Source of the DNA: CAVPJC01 sp963705155
GTDB taxonomy: Bacteria > Chloroflexota > Anaerolineae > Anaerolineales > UBA4823
Assembly: GCA_963705155.1 (NCBI GenBank)
Contig: CAVPJC010000024.1
Location: 124,001 to 188,000 of the forward strand
Direction of reading: 5' to 3'
Length of the DNA stretch: 64,000 nucleotides
Shown here in pieces: positions 28,000 to 36,118 of this stretch; position 1 is the first letter of the stretch, and each line of letters opens with the position of its first letter. The position numbers were made by a program, and so were the translations under genes. The notes under the pieces are model-generated. The model did not search any database, had not been told where the DNA came from, and worked only from the letters and a program-made list of their open reading frames with translations.

Positions 28000-29732
28000 T
28001 CAGGTTAAGTGTTCGGCAATCGGGCCCAGGGCCAGGGCGGGCAGGAAATTGAGCGCTCCTACGAGTAAGACAATACCAATCAGCCAGCCTACAAAGAGCG
28101 GCGTATGGGTGGGCAGCGTACCGGTTCCGGTGGGGACGATCTTTTTGCGGGCCAGCGAGCCAGCCAGGGCCAGGGTTGGCACAGCCAGCCAGAAGCGTGC
28201 GAAGAGCATCGCCAGGCCGCCTGCCAGGTTATAGAAAGGTGTGTTGGCCTCGAGACCGCCAAAGGCGCTGCCATTGTTGTTGCCCATGGAAGAGAATGCG
28301 TATAGAATCTCGCTGAACCCGTGCGGTCCGGGGTTGTAAACCGAGGCTTTGGCAGCAGGGGTGATTACCGCCAGGGCGGTCAGGCCGAGCACGATAACCG
28401 GCATGAACAGAATCAGCAGGGCGGCCATTTTCATTTCATAAGCTTCAATTTTTTTGCCCAGATACTCGGGCGTGCGCCCGACCATCAACCCGGCAACGAA
28501 GACCGCCACGATGACAAAAGCGAGCAAACCATACAGACCTGAGCCCACCCCCCCAACACCACTTCGCCGAGCTGCATCATCACCAGGGGCACCAGACCAC
28601 CCAGGGGGGTAAACGAATCGTGCATGGAATTTACCGCGCCGCTGGAAGTGGCGGTGGTGGCTGTAGCAAACAGTGCCGACCGGGCAACACCGAAGCGGAC
28701 TTCCTTGCCTTCCATGTTTCCACCCGGGTTCAGCGGGGTAGCCTGCTGATCGACCCCCAGCGCGGCGAGCGCGGGATTGCCGGCGGCTTCGGCGGCATAA
28801 GCTAGGTAACATAAAAATCACCAGCAGGAACAGCATGGTTGCTAACAGCGCCCAACCCTGGCGGGTGTCGCCCACCATCTTGCCGAAGGTGTAGGTCAGG
28901 GCAGCGGCGATCATAGTTTCAGACAGGATCAGGAAAATCGGTCAGCGGGCTGGGACTCTCGAAGGGGTGGGCTGAGTTAGCGTTGAAGAAACCGCCTCCA
29001 TTGGTGCCCACGTGTTTGATGCCCACCTGTGAGGCAGCCGGACCCATCGCCAGCACCTGCTCCGTCACCGGGTTCCCCTGGCTATCGATGGTGGGCTGGA
29101 GCAGGGAGACAGTTGTATAAGGGGAGAAATTTTGCACTGCGCCTTGCGAGACGATGATCAGTGAAACGATCAGCGCCAGAGGCGCCAGGATATAAAGGAT
29201 GCTGCGGGTCAGGTCGACCCAGAAGTTCCCCAGATTGTTCGTCGTGTGACGCAACAGGCCTCGGGTAAAGGCGATTAAGACCGCCATGCCTGTGCCCGCA
29301 GAAACAAAATTCTGAACGGTCATGCCCAGCATCTGGGTCAGGTAGCTCATCGTGGTTTCGCCGGCATAATCCTGCCAGTTGGTGTTGGTGACAAAGCTGA
29401 TCGCAGTGTTAAAAGCCAGAGTCGGGCGAAACTGCCCCCAAGCCCTGCGGATTAAGCGGAAGGGTACCCTGAATGCGCTGGAGCAGGTATAAGAACAGAA
29501 TACCCGCCATGTTGAACAGCAGCATGGCCACGGCGTATACCTTCCAGTTCATCTCCTGGGCCGGGTCCACTCCTGCCAGGCGGTAGATCAAACGCTCGAT
29601 AGGCCGAAATACTCGAGAAAGCAGGGTAGGTTCTCCCCCGTAGACGCGCGCCATGTAACTGCCCAGTGGTTTTACGAGCAGGATCAGAACGATGATGAAT
29701 ATCGCGATTTGGAGAATACCGTTGATCGTCAT
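28000..29732 (-). CDS. kdpA: K+-transporting ATPase subunit A (frameshifted)
   Basis: The K+-selective channel-like membrane subunit of KdpFABC. From the ATG at 29732 (MTINGILQIAIFI) the protein shows EMNWKVYAVAML, MTVQNFVSAGTGMAVL, the filter-region motifs TNGGGFFNANSAHPFE and NNNGSAFGGLEA, GRTPEYLGKKIEA and the end PALALGPIAEHL. An upstream TTG (29744) is also in frame. Frame changes occur near 29410, near 28915 and probably near 28800 and 28560. Each segment continues the family alignment in another frame, so the gene is probably intact in the organism. Confidence 0.92.
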
Positions 29733-29759
29733 AAGATCGCTCAAGGATTTGGAATTGAG

Positions 29760-29852
29760 CTAACCGAACCATTCTGGTTTCAGGAGCGCCAGGACAAGGA
29801 ATATGAGCAGACCCAGGGCAACCAGACCGGTGATGAGATAAAGCGCGTTCAA
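29760..29852 (-). CDS. kdpF: KdpF small subunit, TTG start
   Basis: A 30-aa, single-segment membrane peptide that stabilises the Kdp pump. The sequence reads MNALYLITGLVALGLLIFL and continues VLALLKPEWFG; the LLKPE(W)F ending is the KdpF hallmark. The TTG start overlaps the stop of the 31-aa ORF upstream (TTGA), so it is probably translated by coupling. kdpA starts 27 bases downstream. Confidence 0.8.
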   Translation of the reverse strand: MNALYLITGLVALGLLIFLVLALLKPEWFG

Positions 29853-29944
29853 GCCTGTCCCTCCATCAGTTGCTCGCACAATCTGAGTAAAGCCCAGGTG
29901 ATAGTGAAAAAGATGACGATTACAACGAGATAAATCAGGTCCAT
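29849..29944 (-). CDS. 31-aa membrane peptide ahead of kdpF
   Basis: ATG at 29944 preceded by GGAGAAG. The peptide is MDLIYLVVIVIFFTITWALL followed by RLCEQLMEGQA. One membrane segment fills residues 3-20. Its stop overlaps the kdpF start. Not recognised; it could be a second KdpF-like subunit or a coupling ORF for the TTG-started kdpF. It appears to be the first gene of the potassium operon. Confidence 0.6.
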   Translation of the reverse strand: MDLIYLVVIVIFFTITWALLRLCEQLMEGQA

Positions 29945-30002
29945 ATTCTTCTCCGGTCGATTGGTTATCCAGGATGATTAAACTCCCGGATGCATCAAAT
30001 TC

Positions 30003-30030
30003 GTCATAAGGAACCGGCCAAATGCGTCAA
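30003..30030 (-). promoter_or_regulatory. Candidate promoter of the potassium operon
   Basis: On the minus strand TTGACG (30025-30030), a 16-base spacer and TATGAC (30003-30008), about 60 bases upstream of the first small ORF. The -10 box is weak. No KdpE site could be assigned and no c-di-AMP riboswitch was recognised here. Confidence 0.4.
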
Positions 30031-30094
30031 GAAAAAGTTAAGAAACAAGCCAATCCTGGTGGTTTTTCCACCCCAAAATAAAGAAATGTCGCTC

Positions 30095-30123
30095 TTGACG
30101 TCAGAAACCTATCTATGATAGAC
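30095..30123 (+). promoter_or_regulatory. Candidate promoter of the rsgA leader
   Basis: TTGACG at 30095-30100, 17-base spacer, then ATAGAC (30118-30123). A TATGAT at 30114-30119 is a better match but too close. This would start transcription near 30130, about 290 bases ahead of rsgA. Confidence 0.4.
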
Positions 30124-30180
30124 TCAACCCGTTGTAACTGAAACCTGTCCGAAATTGATACGAAAGGAGGCGCCCCCCAT

Positions 30181-30249
30181 ATGGATAAGAGCATCATCAG
30201 ACTTGTGCGAAAGCATGTACTGTGGGTGCGCCTGCTGCCGGCTGGATAA
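30181..30249 (+). CDS. 22-aa putative leader peptide
   Basis: ATG at 30181 with AAAGGAGG ten bases upstream, the strongest ribosome site in the leader. It encodes MDKSIIRLVRKHVLWVRLLP then AG and stops 25 bases before the first terminator stem. Its position and size suit a leader peptide that controls terminator folding, but no obvious run of one regulatory codon is present. Confidence 0.45.
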   Translation: MDKSIIRLVRKHVLWVRLLPAG

Positions 30250-30355
30250 GTGCAATTTTTGCACGTATTGCAGCCACGGGTGCGCCTTGCCCCGTGGTTT
30301 TTTGTTTAAGCGACCAGCCATAGACTTCTCGCCAGACAAAAAAACTGCAAATTAG
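30215..30355 (+). CDS. Possible cysteine-rich small protein
   Basis: An ORF of 46 aa from the ATG at 30215 (66 aa from a TTG at 30155). Its start reads MYCGCACCRLDKCNFCTYCS and then HGCA: nine cysteines in 24 residues, in a C-x-C-x-C-C...C-x2-C-x2-C-x3-C arrangement that could bind metal. It has no ribosome site and runs through the first terminator, so it may be a chance ORF over structured RNA. Confidence 0.3.
   Translation: MYCGCACCRLDKCNFCTYCSHGCALPRGFLFKRPAIDFSPDKKTAN
30274..30304 (+). terminator. First intrinsic terminator of the rsgA leader
   Basis: Stem CCACGGG/CCCGTGG with a 10-base loop followed by TTTTTTG. A small perfect hairpin (GTGCAA/TTGCAC, 30250-30264) lies just before it. 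Confidence 0.75.
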
Positions 30356-30370
30356 CTGTCTTATTTGCGA

Positions 30371-30400
30371 ACAGCCACGGGAAACCGTGGCTGTTTTTAT
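30371..30400 (+). terminator. Second intrinsic terminator of the rsgA leader
   Basis: A perfect 10-bp stem ACAGCCACGG/CCGTGGCTGT with a GAAA tetraloop, then TTTTTATTTG. The left arm repeats the CAGCCACGGG of the first terminator. The rsgA start lies only 24 bases downstream. Confidence 0.8.
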
Positions 30401-30423
30401 TTGTGAACTTAAGGATTTACAAG

Positions 30424-31422
30424 ATGCATGCTGTAAGTGCTGTACACAAAATTTTTGAGGGATTGGTTACCCGGAAGACCATCGGCGCCTATACGGTGCA
30501 CAGTGATGGCAGAGTAGTGGTGTGTTCGATTTCAACCCGGCTGCGGCGTGAGCTGATTTACCCGACCGCTGACCCGAACTCGTTGCGTCCGGTGGTGGTG
30601 GGCGTGCGCGATATTCAAGTGATAGATCCGGTGGCGGTCGGCGACCGGGTGCGCTGTGTGGATGCGGAGGATGGCAGCGGGATGATCGTGGAAATGCTGC
30701 CGCGGCGCAGCCGTCTGGCACGGCGTTCGGCGGTGCCGATGCCCGGTGCGCATGCCTTTGAGCAGGTGATCGTTGCCAATGTGGACCAGGTGGTGCCCGT
30801 GTTTGCCGCGGCGAACCCGGCTCCCAAATGGAACCTGCTGGATCGCTACCTGGTTTCGGCCGAATAGCTGGGATCCGGTCGCTGGTGGTTATCACCAAAA
30901 TGGACCTGGCGGATGGAGATGAGCAGGCTGTTGGGTGCGGTGGAGGAATATCAGCCAGATCGGTTATCGTGGTGTGCTGACCAGCTCTTAGACCGGTGAA
31001 GGCATTGAGACTTGAAGGCAGGCCCTGGCTGGCAGGCTTTCGGTCTTCATGGGCAAATCGGGGGTGGGAAAGACTCGCCCTGCTGAACGCCATCCAGCCG
31101 GGACTCGGGCTGCGGGTGAACCAGGTCAACGATAAGACCGGCAAGGGCAAGCACACCACCACCAACCTGGAGATGGTGCCCTCTCGACGGCGGCGGGGCC
31201 GTGGTGGATACACCCGGGATGCGCGAATTCGGCCTGTGGGATATCGATGAAGGCGATCTGGCGCTGCTTTTTCCGGAGATGCGCCGCTTTGTGGGCGCTT
31301 GCCGCTTCGGGCTGGGTTGCAGCCATGTGCACGAGCACGGCTGCGCCATCCGTGCTGCTGTGGAAGTTGGCGAGATTCGCCCTCGCCGCTATGAGAGTTT
31401 TGTACGGTTACTGGAAGGCTGA
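30424..31422 (+). CDS. rsgA: Ribosome small subunit-dependent GTPase A (frameshifted)
   Basis: A circularly permuted GTPase that assists 30S maturation. From the ATG at 30424 (after AAGGAT): OB-fold domain at residues 1-75, then VIVANVDQVV, a TKMDLADGDE-type G4 in another frame near 30900, G1 as GKSGVGKT near 31051-31074, G2/G3 with TTTNLE and VVDTPGMREFGLWD, and the C-terminal zinc motif CRFGLGCSHVHEHGC. Frame changes near 30865, 30930-31000, 31075 and 31180 are needed. The gene is widely conserved, so these are probably sequence errors. It is followed by a RIO kinase one base after the stop. Confidence 0.88.
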
Positions 31423-31423
31423 G

Positions 31424-32450
31424 ATGCCCAGAATTAACCTTAACGATATCCCGGACGATGAACTCGATCCGTATGACGATGAGCTACGCAGGCGGCGCCT
31501 CCGGTATAACCCCAATCATAAGCCCAAACGGTCGCCTGTCGAGGTGGCTTCAGAGCTCGTGGACCAGGTGGACGGGTTGGAGAGTTTCGACTTCAGCTAT
31601 AATGCCAGCCGCCACGAGCGGATTTGGATCATTGATTCGCTGGGTGAATTTTACCAGCACCAATGGATTGAGGATGTGCTGCGGGTGGTCAAAGGCGGCA
31701 AAGAGGCCACGGTGTACCAGTGTGCTGCCCACCCGGGGGTAGGGGTGGGCGCCTATATCGCCGCTAAAGTGTACCGGCCGCGCCAGTTCCGCAACCTTAA
31801 AAAGGATCACATCTATCGCGAAGGGCGTTCCAATCTGGATAGCGACGGACGCGTGATCCATAATCATGGTATGCAGCATGCCATGCAGAAGCGCACAGGC
31901 TACGGGTTGGAGCTGCTGCACACCTCCTGGATCGAACACGAATACGCCGCCTTGCGCGACCTGCATGCCGCCGGGGCAGACGTGCCCGCTGCACATGTTT
32001 CAGACAACAATGCGATCTTGATGGAATATGTGGGTGGACCCGAGATGCCCGCGCCCACGCTGAACGGAATTGAGTTGAGCGCCACCGAAGCCCGCCAGTT
32101 GTTCCAGCGCGTGGTGCATAACATTGAGCTCATGCTGGCGCACAACCGGGTGCACGGCGACCTCTCGGCCTACAATATCCTGTACTGGGAAGGCGAGATC
32201 TCGCCTGATCGATTTTCCGCAGACGATCAGCCCGCATGAGAACCACAATGCGTACCTGATTTTCCAGCGGGATGTCGGCCGCGTCTGTGAGTATTTCGCT
32301 GCGCAGGGGGTTGGCGTCGATCCGCACAGGCTGGCAGGCAAACTGTGGACGGGGCGTGGTCTGCGCACCACCCCCGATGTGCATCCCGGCTTATTGAATG
32401 AGGAGGATGAAGCCGACCGCAAATACTGGCAGCGTATGGCAAAGGCATAA
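31424..32450 (+). CDS. RIO1-family serine protein kinase (one frameshift)
   Basis: An atypical protein kinase of the RIO family; bacterial members are poorly understood, archaeal and eukaryotic ones act in ribosome maturation. It starts at the ATG at 31424 (MPRINLNDIPDDELDPYDDE) with an acidic/basic tail. Kinase motifs: GGKEATVY (P-loop) near residue 90, AAKVYRP (Lys), LMEYVGG hinge, catalytic loop VHGDLSAYNILYWEG, and metal-binding IDFPQ. The frame shifts near 32205, just before IDFPQTISPHEN, and the gene then ends at 32450. Its tight linkage to rsgA fits a shared role in ribosome assembly. Confidence 0.88.
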
Positions 32451-32520
32451 AAACCGGCGCAAAAAATGGCCCCGGGCTTTGGGGTATAATGCGTTTTGCT
32501 GGACCCTTGACGGAGGCGCA

Positions 32521-33400
32521 ATGCAACACGCGACGAGCGACCAACTGGTTTTTTATGCCTGTCCCGGGATTATGACCGACCCGGTGCAGCACGCCGCAAT
32601 GCTGGACGGACTGCCTGCCGCAGTGCCTGCCCTGGTAAAAATTGTGCAGGGCAATATGCTGCATATCTTCTGGGCTGAGCACTACGGTGTCACGTTGACA
32701 GACGTCCAGCAATCGGCTGTGCAGATCCGCCCCCTGGTGTATAAGCTGGCGCGTATTCTGGCAGCAGATGGGTGCCCGCTGGTGCACGAGCGCCCGGTGG
32801 AGGTGCGCCTGGTGGGCAACTGCCGCGATTTTTCGTTGATGTTGTGCGGGCTGCTGCGCCACCTGGGCATCCCTGCCCGGGCGCGCTGCGGGTTCGCCAC
32901 GTACTTCATCCCGGGTCACTTTGAAGATCATTGGGTGTGCGAATACTATAATTCCAATGAAGAGCGCTGGGTGATGGTGGACCCCCAGCTGGATGAGTTG
33001 CAGCAGCAGGCGCTGGGGATTGCCTTCGATCCGCTGGATATGCCGCCGGGGCAGTTTATCCCCGCCGGGCAGGCCTGGCAAATGTGCCGGGCAGGTAAGG
33101 CCGATCCGGACCGGTTTGGGATTTTGGATTACAAGGGGTGGTGGTTTATCTGGGGGAATGTAGTGCGTGATTTTCTGGCGCTGAACAAGGTCGAAATCCT
33201 GCCGTGGGATGGGGGCTGGGGTAAGCTCACCCATCCGCTGGATGCGCCCCTGCCCGACGAGGATGAGCTGTATGATTACGATTTCGATTGCAGCGCTGAC
33301 GCTGGATGTTGACGAACGATTTCCCGAAATACGGCAGATTTTTTTGAAAGAGCCGGATTGGTGCCCGCCCTCGGAGATGAAGGATGCGCTCCCGGCTTAG
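32521..33400 (+). CDS. Transglutaminase-like domain protein (3' frameshift)
   Basis: About 290 aa if the frame is corrected. The papain-like triad is visible: Cys in GNCRDFSLML near residue 101, His in HFEDHWVCEYY near 138, and Asp in WVMVDPQLD near 158. Bacterial proteins of this type are proteases or amidases, not necessarily transglutaminases. There is no signal peptide, so it should be cytoplasmic. The annotated frame stops at 33312 (DCSADAGC), but another frame continues LTLDVDERFPEIRQIF to 33400, so an indel near 33290 is likely. A TATAAT lies at 32485, and GGAGG precedes the ATG. Confidence 0.75.
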
Positions 33401-34454
33401 CTACAGCCTGGCTGCTCTCACTTTAGCGGCTATGCTGTTTTCGATGCTGGCGCCTGCCCACCCGGCGCGTGCACACCGTTCGCAAGCGCCGGCGGCCAGC
33501 GGTGTGGAACTGGTTCAATTGGTCAACCAGCTCAGGGTTGAAAACGGCTTGCCTCCCTTTCAGGTGAACCAGGCCTTGATGTCTGCCGCCCAGGCGCACA
33601 GCGAATATCAGGCCTCAATTGCTAAAATCACCCATACCGGCGCCGGGGGTACACGCCCGCGCGACCGGGCCGCCGCCGCCGGTTATGGCGGTGGTGCAGA
33701 GATCTTTATCTCGGAAAATATCGCCGTCAGCAGCAGGACAACGACGGCCGCCGCGCTGGAGATCTGGCAGACCGACAGCCTGCATTTAAACACCATGCTC
33801 TCGTCCGATTACCAGGATGTGGGTGCAGGGGTTGCCGAAGCTGGCGGTATGACGTACTTCACCCTGGATGTCGGCTATATTGGCGACTCGCAGACACCCC
33901 CCGCCGCCGGCCCAAACGAAACCACCGCCCCGGGTGTTACCGGGACGCCTGATGTTAATACCGTGACGGTCGTTCCGATGATTGTTTCTACCCCCCGGCC
34001 CGATGGTTCGGTAATCCATGTGGTGCAGCCAGGACAGACCTTGTCTGGCATTGCGGCTATTTACAAAGTAAGTCTGGCAGATATCTATGCTTTCAACGGG
34101 ATGACCGACAAGACTGTCATTTTCCCCGGTGATAAGCTGATGGTGAAAGCGGCGCAAACCACGCCCACATTGGAAGCGAGCGCGGCGGTATCGGCGACCC
34201 TGTTTGCTACCCTGCAGGCCACGCCGGTGTTGGAAACGCCTACCCCCACACGCCGTCCGACGCGCACCCTGTCATCTGCCTCGAGCACACAGCCTGTGCA
34301 AACCAGCACACCGGCAGCCCCGATTGCGGATAATCAGCCGGAAGACCCGGAAAAGCCACAGGGCAGGATCGACCCGCTCCTGGCCGTGATTGGCGGGCTG
34401 GTTGTGCTGGGGAGCGCATTTGTGCTGCTGGGGACAGTATTGAAGAAGGGGTGA
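33384..34454 (+). CDS. Secreted CAP-domain and LysM protein with C-terminal anchor
   Basis: A 356-aa exported protein. Signal peptide at residues 1-31 (LAALTLAAMLFSMLAPAHPARA). CAP/SCP domain at about 40-175 (LVNQLRVENGLPPFQVN, AQAHSEYQASIAKITH, SENIAVS). LysM domain at about 210-258 (IHVVQPGQTLSGIAAIYKVS), which usually binds peptidoglycan or related glycans. A long Thr/Pro-rich linker follows, then one membrane segment (LLAVIGGLVVLGSAFVLLG) and a KKG end. It should sit on the outer face of the membrane. The start overlaps the end of the preceding gene. Confidence 0.88.
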   Translation: MRSRLSYSLAALTLAAMLFSMLAPAHPARAHRSQAPAASGVELVQLVNQLRVENGLPPFQVNQALMSAAQAHSEYQASIAKITHTGAGGTRPRDRAAAAGYGGGAEIFISENIAVSSRTTTAAALEIWQTDSLHLNTMLSSDYQDVGAGVAEAGGMTYFTLDVGYIGDSQTPPAAGPNETTAPGVTGTPDVNTVTVVPMIVSTPRPDGSVIHVVQPGQTLSGIAAIYKVSLADIYAFNGMTDKTVIFPGDKLMVKAAQTTPTLEASAAVSATLFATLQATPVLETPTPTRRPTRTLSSASSTQPVQTSTPAAPIADNQPEDPEKPQGRIDPLLAVIGGLVVLGSAFVLLGTVLKKG

Positions 34455-34658
34455 TTAAAAAAAAGACCGCCGGACGTGGGGGGGCACGCCCGGCAATCTA
34501 AGGAGGTCCACCGGATGTGGTCAACACGGGGGGGGCGTGCTGAAAGCACTCCGGGGATCGACACCTGATTACCAGTAAAAGGGAGGGCAGGTGTCAGTGA
34601 TTAAAATATACCCGAAATAGTCCGAATTAACATTAAAATCAGATTAGAGTTATCCGAT
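34455..34658. other. Intergenic region with two inverted repeats
   Basis: It holds a GCCGGACGTG/CACGCCCGGC hairpin (about 34470-34496) followed at some distance by an AAGGAGGT-like sequence, and GACACCTG (34560-34567) paired with CAGGTGTC (34588-34595). No coding sequence seen. The first hairpin could terminate the CAP/LysM gene but lacks a clean T-run. Confidence 0.4.
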
Positions 34659-35132
34659 TTATTTCTCGCCCCCGAAAAGATCCAGCCAGTCGTCAATTTC
34701 ATCAGCGCTGAGCGGCTTATCGGCTTTTGTCGATGCCGGCTGATCCGGGGCTTGCAGAGTGTTAAGCAGCAGGCTGGCAAATTCTTCAGAAGATAGCACC
34801 TGGGCCCGGGCCGCCCGCGCCGAAGCCTGCACACTTCGATCAGAGGAGACTACCGTCCAGTTGCGTGCCGAGCGTTCCTGGCGCACAAGGTGGTCGCGGA
34901 TGGTTTGGTCGGCGGTTTGTCCGGAGCGGGCAAAGCGGGCCAGCACGGTGCCGTAAGTGCGGGCGCGCGGCTGTCCCGCCGGGGCATGATCAAAGTGAAC
35001 TTCCACCTGTTTTCTGCTCAGGCGGCAGAATTCTTGCAACAGGAGGATCAATTGCATCTCATCGTCAGCTGCCTCCAGCGAGAGCCCCGCGATTTTAGGG
35101 ATCAGGTTATGTCCATCGATCAGGTATGGCAT
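34659..35132 (-). CDS. NYN-domain (YacP-like) RNase family protein
   Basis: A 157-aa protein of the NYN/PIN-like fold. The N-terminal YLIDGHNLI is the metal-binding start of the family, VEVHFDHAP gives the second acidic strand, and TVVSSDRSVQ the third. In relatives such as YacP/Rae1 these act as ribosome-linked or RNA-cleaving nucleases. A C-terminal extension (STKADKPLSADEIDDWLDLF) is unusual for the core domain. The transcript appears leaderless. Confidence 0.82.
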   Translation of the reverse strand: MPYLIDGHNLIPKIAGLSLEAADDEMQLILLLQEFCRLSRKQVEVHFDHAPAGQPRARTYGTVLARFARSGQTADQTIRDHLVRQERSARNWTVVSSDRSVQASARAARAQVLSSEEFASLLLNTLQAPDQPASTKADKPLSADEIDDWLDLFGGEK

Positions 35133-35140
35133 GGGAAATC

Positions 35141-35169
35141 ATTGTAGTGTGAAATTGCGGGAGCGTCAA
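35141..35169 (-). promoter_or_regulatory. Promoter of the NYN-domain gene, probably leaderless
   Basis: Minus strand: TTGACG (35164-35169), 17-base spacer, TACAAT (35141-35146), then eight bases to the ATG at 35132. No Shine-Dalgarno fits in that distance. Confidence 0.65.
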
Positions 35170-35204
35170 CTCTGATTGAGGGCGGGGCGAACAAGTTCGC
35201 TTTC

Positions 35205-35233
35205 TTGTTAAATTGAAAAGAATGTGCTATGAT
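35205..35233 (+). promoter_or_regulatory. Promoter of the LysM/lamin-tail gene
   Basis: TTGTTA (35205-35210), 17-base spacer, TATGAT (35228-35233), about 78 bases before the start codon. It is divergent from the NYN-domain promoter. Confidence 0.55.
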
Positions 35234-35310
35234 TTTAGCGACCTTGCTGACTTGAGACGGAGCGATTTTGAAAGCCGCAGCAGCAAGGCCAGCCAGAGAG
35301 TGGAGTAAAC

Positions 35311-36099
35311 ATGGATAAGTGGAAGCGCATCCTCTATTACTTACTGATCAACGTCTTGGTCTCGGCCTGCACAACGGTGGCGGTGTTGATGATTTGGGAT
35401 CAGACGCACCCGCAGGCAGCCCCATTGCAGGACGGTCAGCCGGTAGCTTATGCAACGCCGGCTTCGGTGAGTGCCGGTGGCGTTCCCACCGCAGCGCTCA
35501 GCCTGACGGAAGTGGTCACTCCCACCGCCACCACGCGGCCGGTGCCGGTGGGCGATGTGGAAGAGTATGAGGTACAGTCTGGCGATACGCTGGGTCTGAT
35601 AGCCCAGAAGTACGATGTATCGGTTGAAGATATTATGAGCGTCAACCAGATTAACAACCCTGATTCGCTCTCGGCTGGAATGCTGCTGTATATCCCCCTC
35701 AACCCGGGTGATATTCCCACCAAAACTCCCGAGCCAACCAAAACTGCCGCTCCCACCGTGGCTACCACGCCCTCCGGCCCGCCTCAGGAGGCGCGCGTGA
35801 TCATCAACAGCGTCATCAGCCCGGGAGACCTGACCGCAGAGCAGGTTTTCCTGAGCCGGTTGGGCGATGGCGATCTTTCGCTTTCGGGCTGGCAGCTTAA
35901 AGATGAAGATGGCAATGTTTTCGTCTTCCCGCAATTGGATCTGTTCGAGGGCGGCGCAGTCATTGTTTGGACGAAATCCGGTTCCAATACCGCAGTCGAT
36001 CTGTACTGGGGTTTGAAGGACCCGACCTGGCAAACCGGTGAGAAAGTGACCCTGCTCGATGCGGCAGGCAAGGTGCGGGCCACTTACCAGATTCCATAG
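35311..36099 (+). CDS. Membrane-anchored LysM and lamin-tail-domain protein
   Basis: A 262-aa protein with an N-terminal membrane anchor (residues 8-29, YYLLINVLVSACTTVAVLMI), a Thr/Pro-rich linker, a LysM domain at about 88-132 (EYEVQSGDTLGLIAQKYDVS), a second linker, and a lamin-tail-like beta domain at about 165-262 (VIINSVISPGDLTAEQV, LSLSGWQLKDEDGNVF). It probably faces the cell wall or outside. Lamin-tail domains in bacterial exported proteins are thought to aid attachment. It is a structural cousin of the CAP/LysM protein at 33384. Confidence 0.85.
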   Translation: MDKWKRILYYLLINVLVSACTTVAVLMIWDQTHPQAAPLQDGQPVAYATPASVSAGGVPTAALSLTEVVTPTATTRPVPVGDVEEYEVQSGDTLGLIAQKYDVSVEDIMSVNQINNPDSLSAGMLLYIPLNPGDIPTKTPEPTKTAAPTVATTPSGPPQEARVIINSVISPGDLTAEQVFLSRLGDGDLSLSGWQLKDEDGNVFVFPQLDLFEGGAVIVWTKSGSNTAVDLYWGLKDPTWQTGEKVTLLDAAGKVRATYQIP

Positions 36100-36118
36100 C
36101 CTTTTTGAGGTGGTGTAA

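Noticed and set aside
29945..30094. c-di-AMP (ydaO-type) riboswitch upstream of the potassium operon
   Set aside because: Looked for because such riboswitches control K+ uptake genes, but the leader is short and I cannot match the conserved core.
30130..30304. 6S RNA or a known metabolite riboswitch in the rsgA leader
   Set aside because: No long closing stem between the two ends and no recognised riboswitch core; kept only as an unidentified leader.
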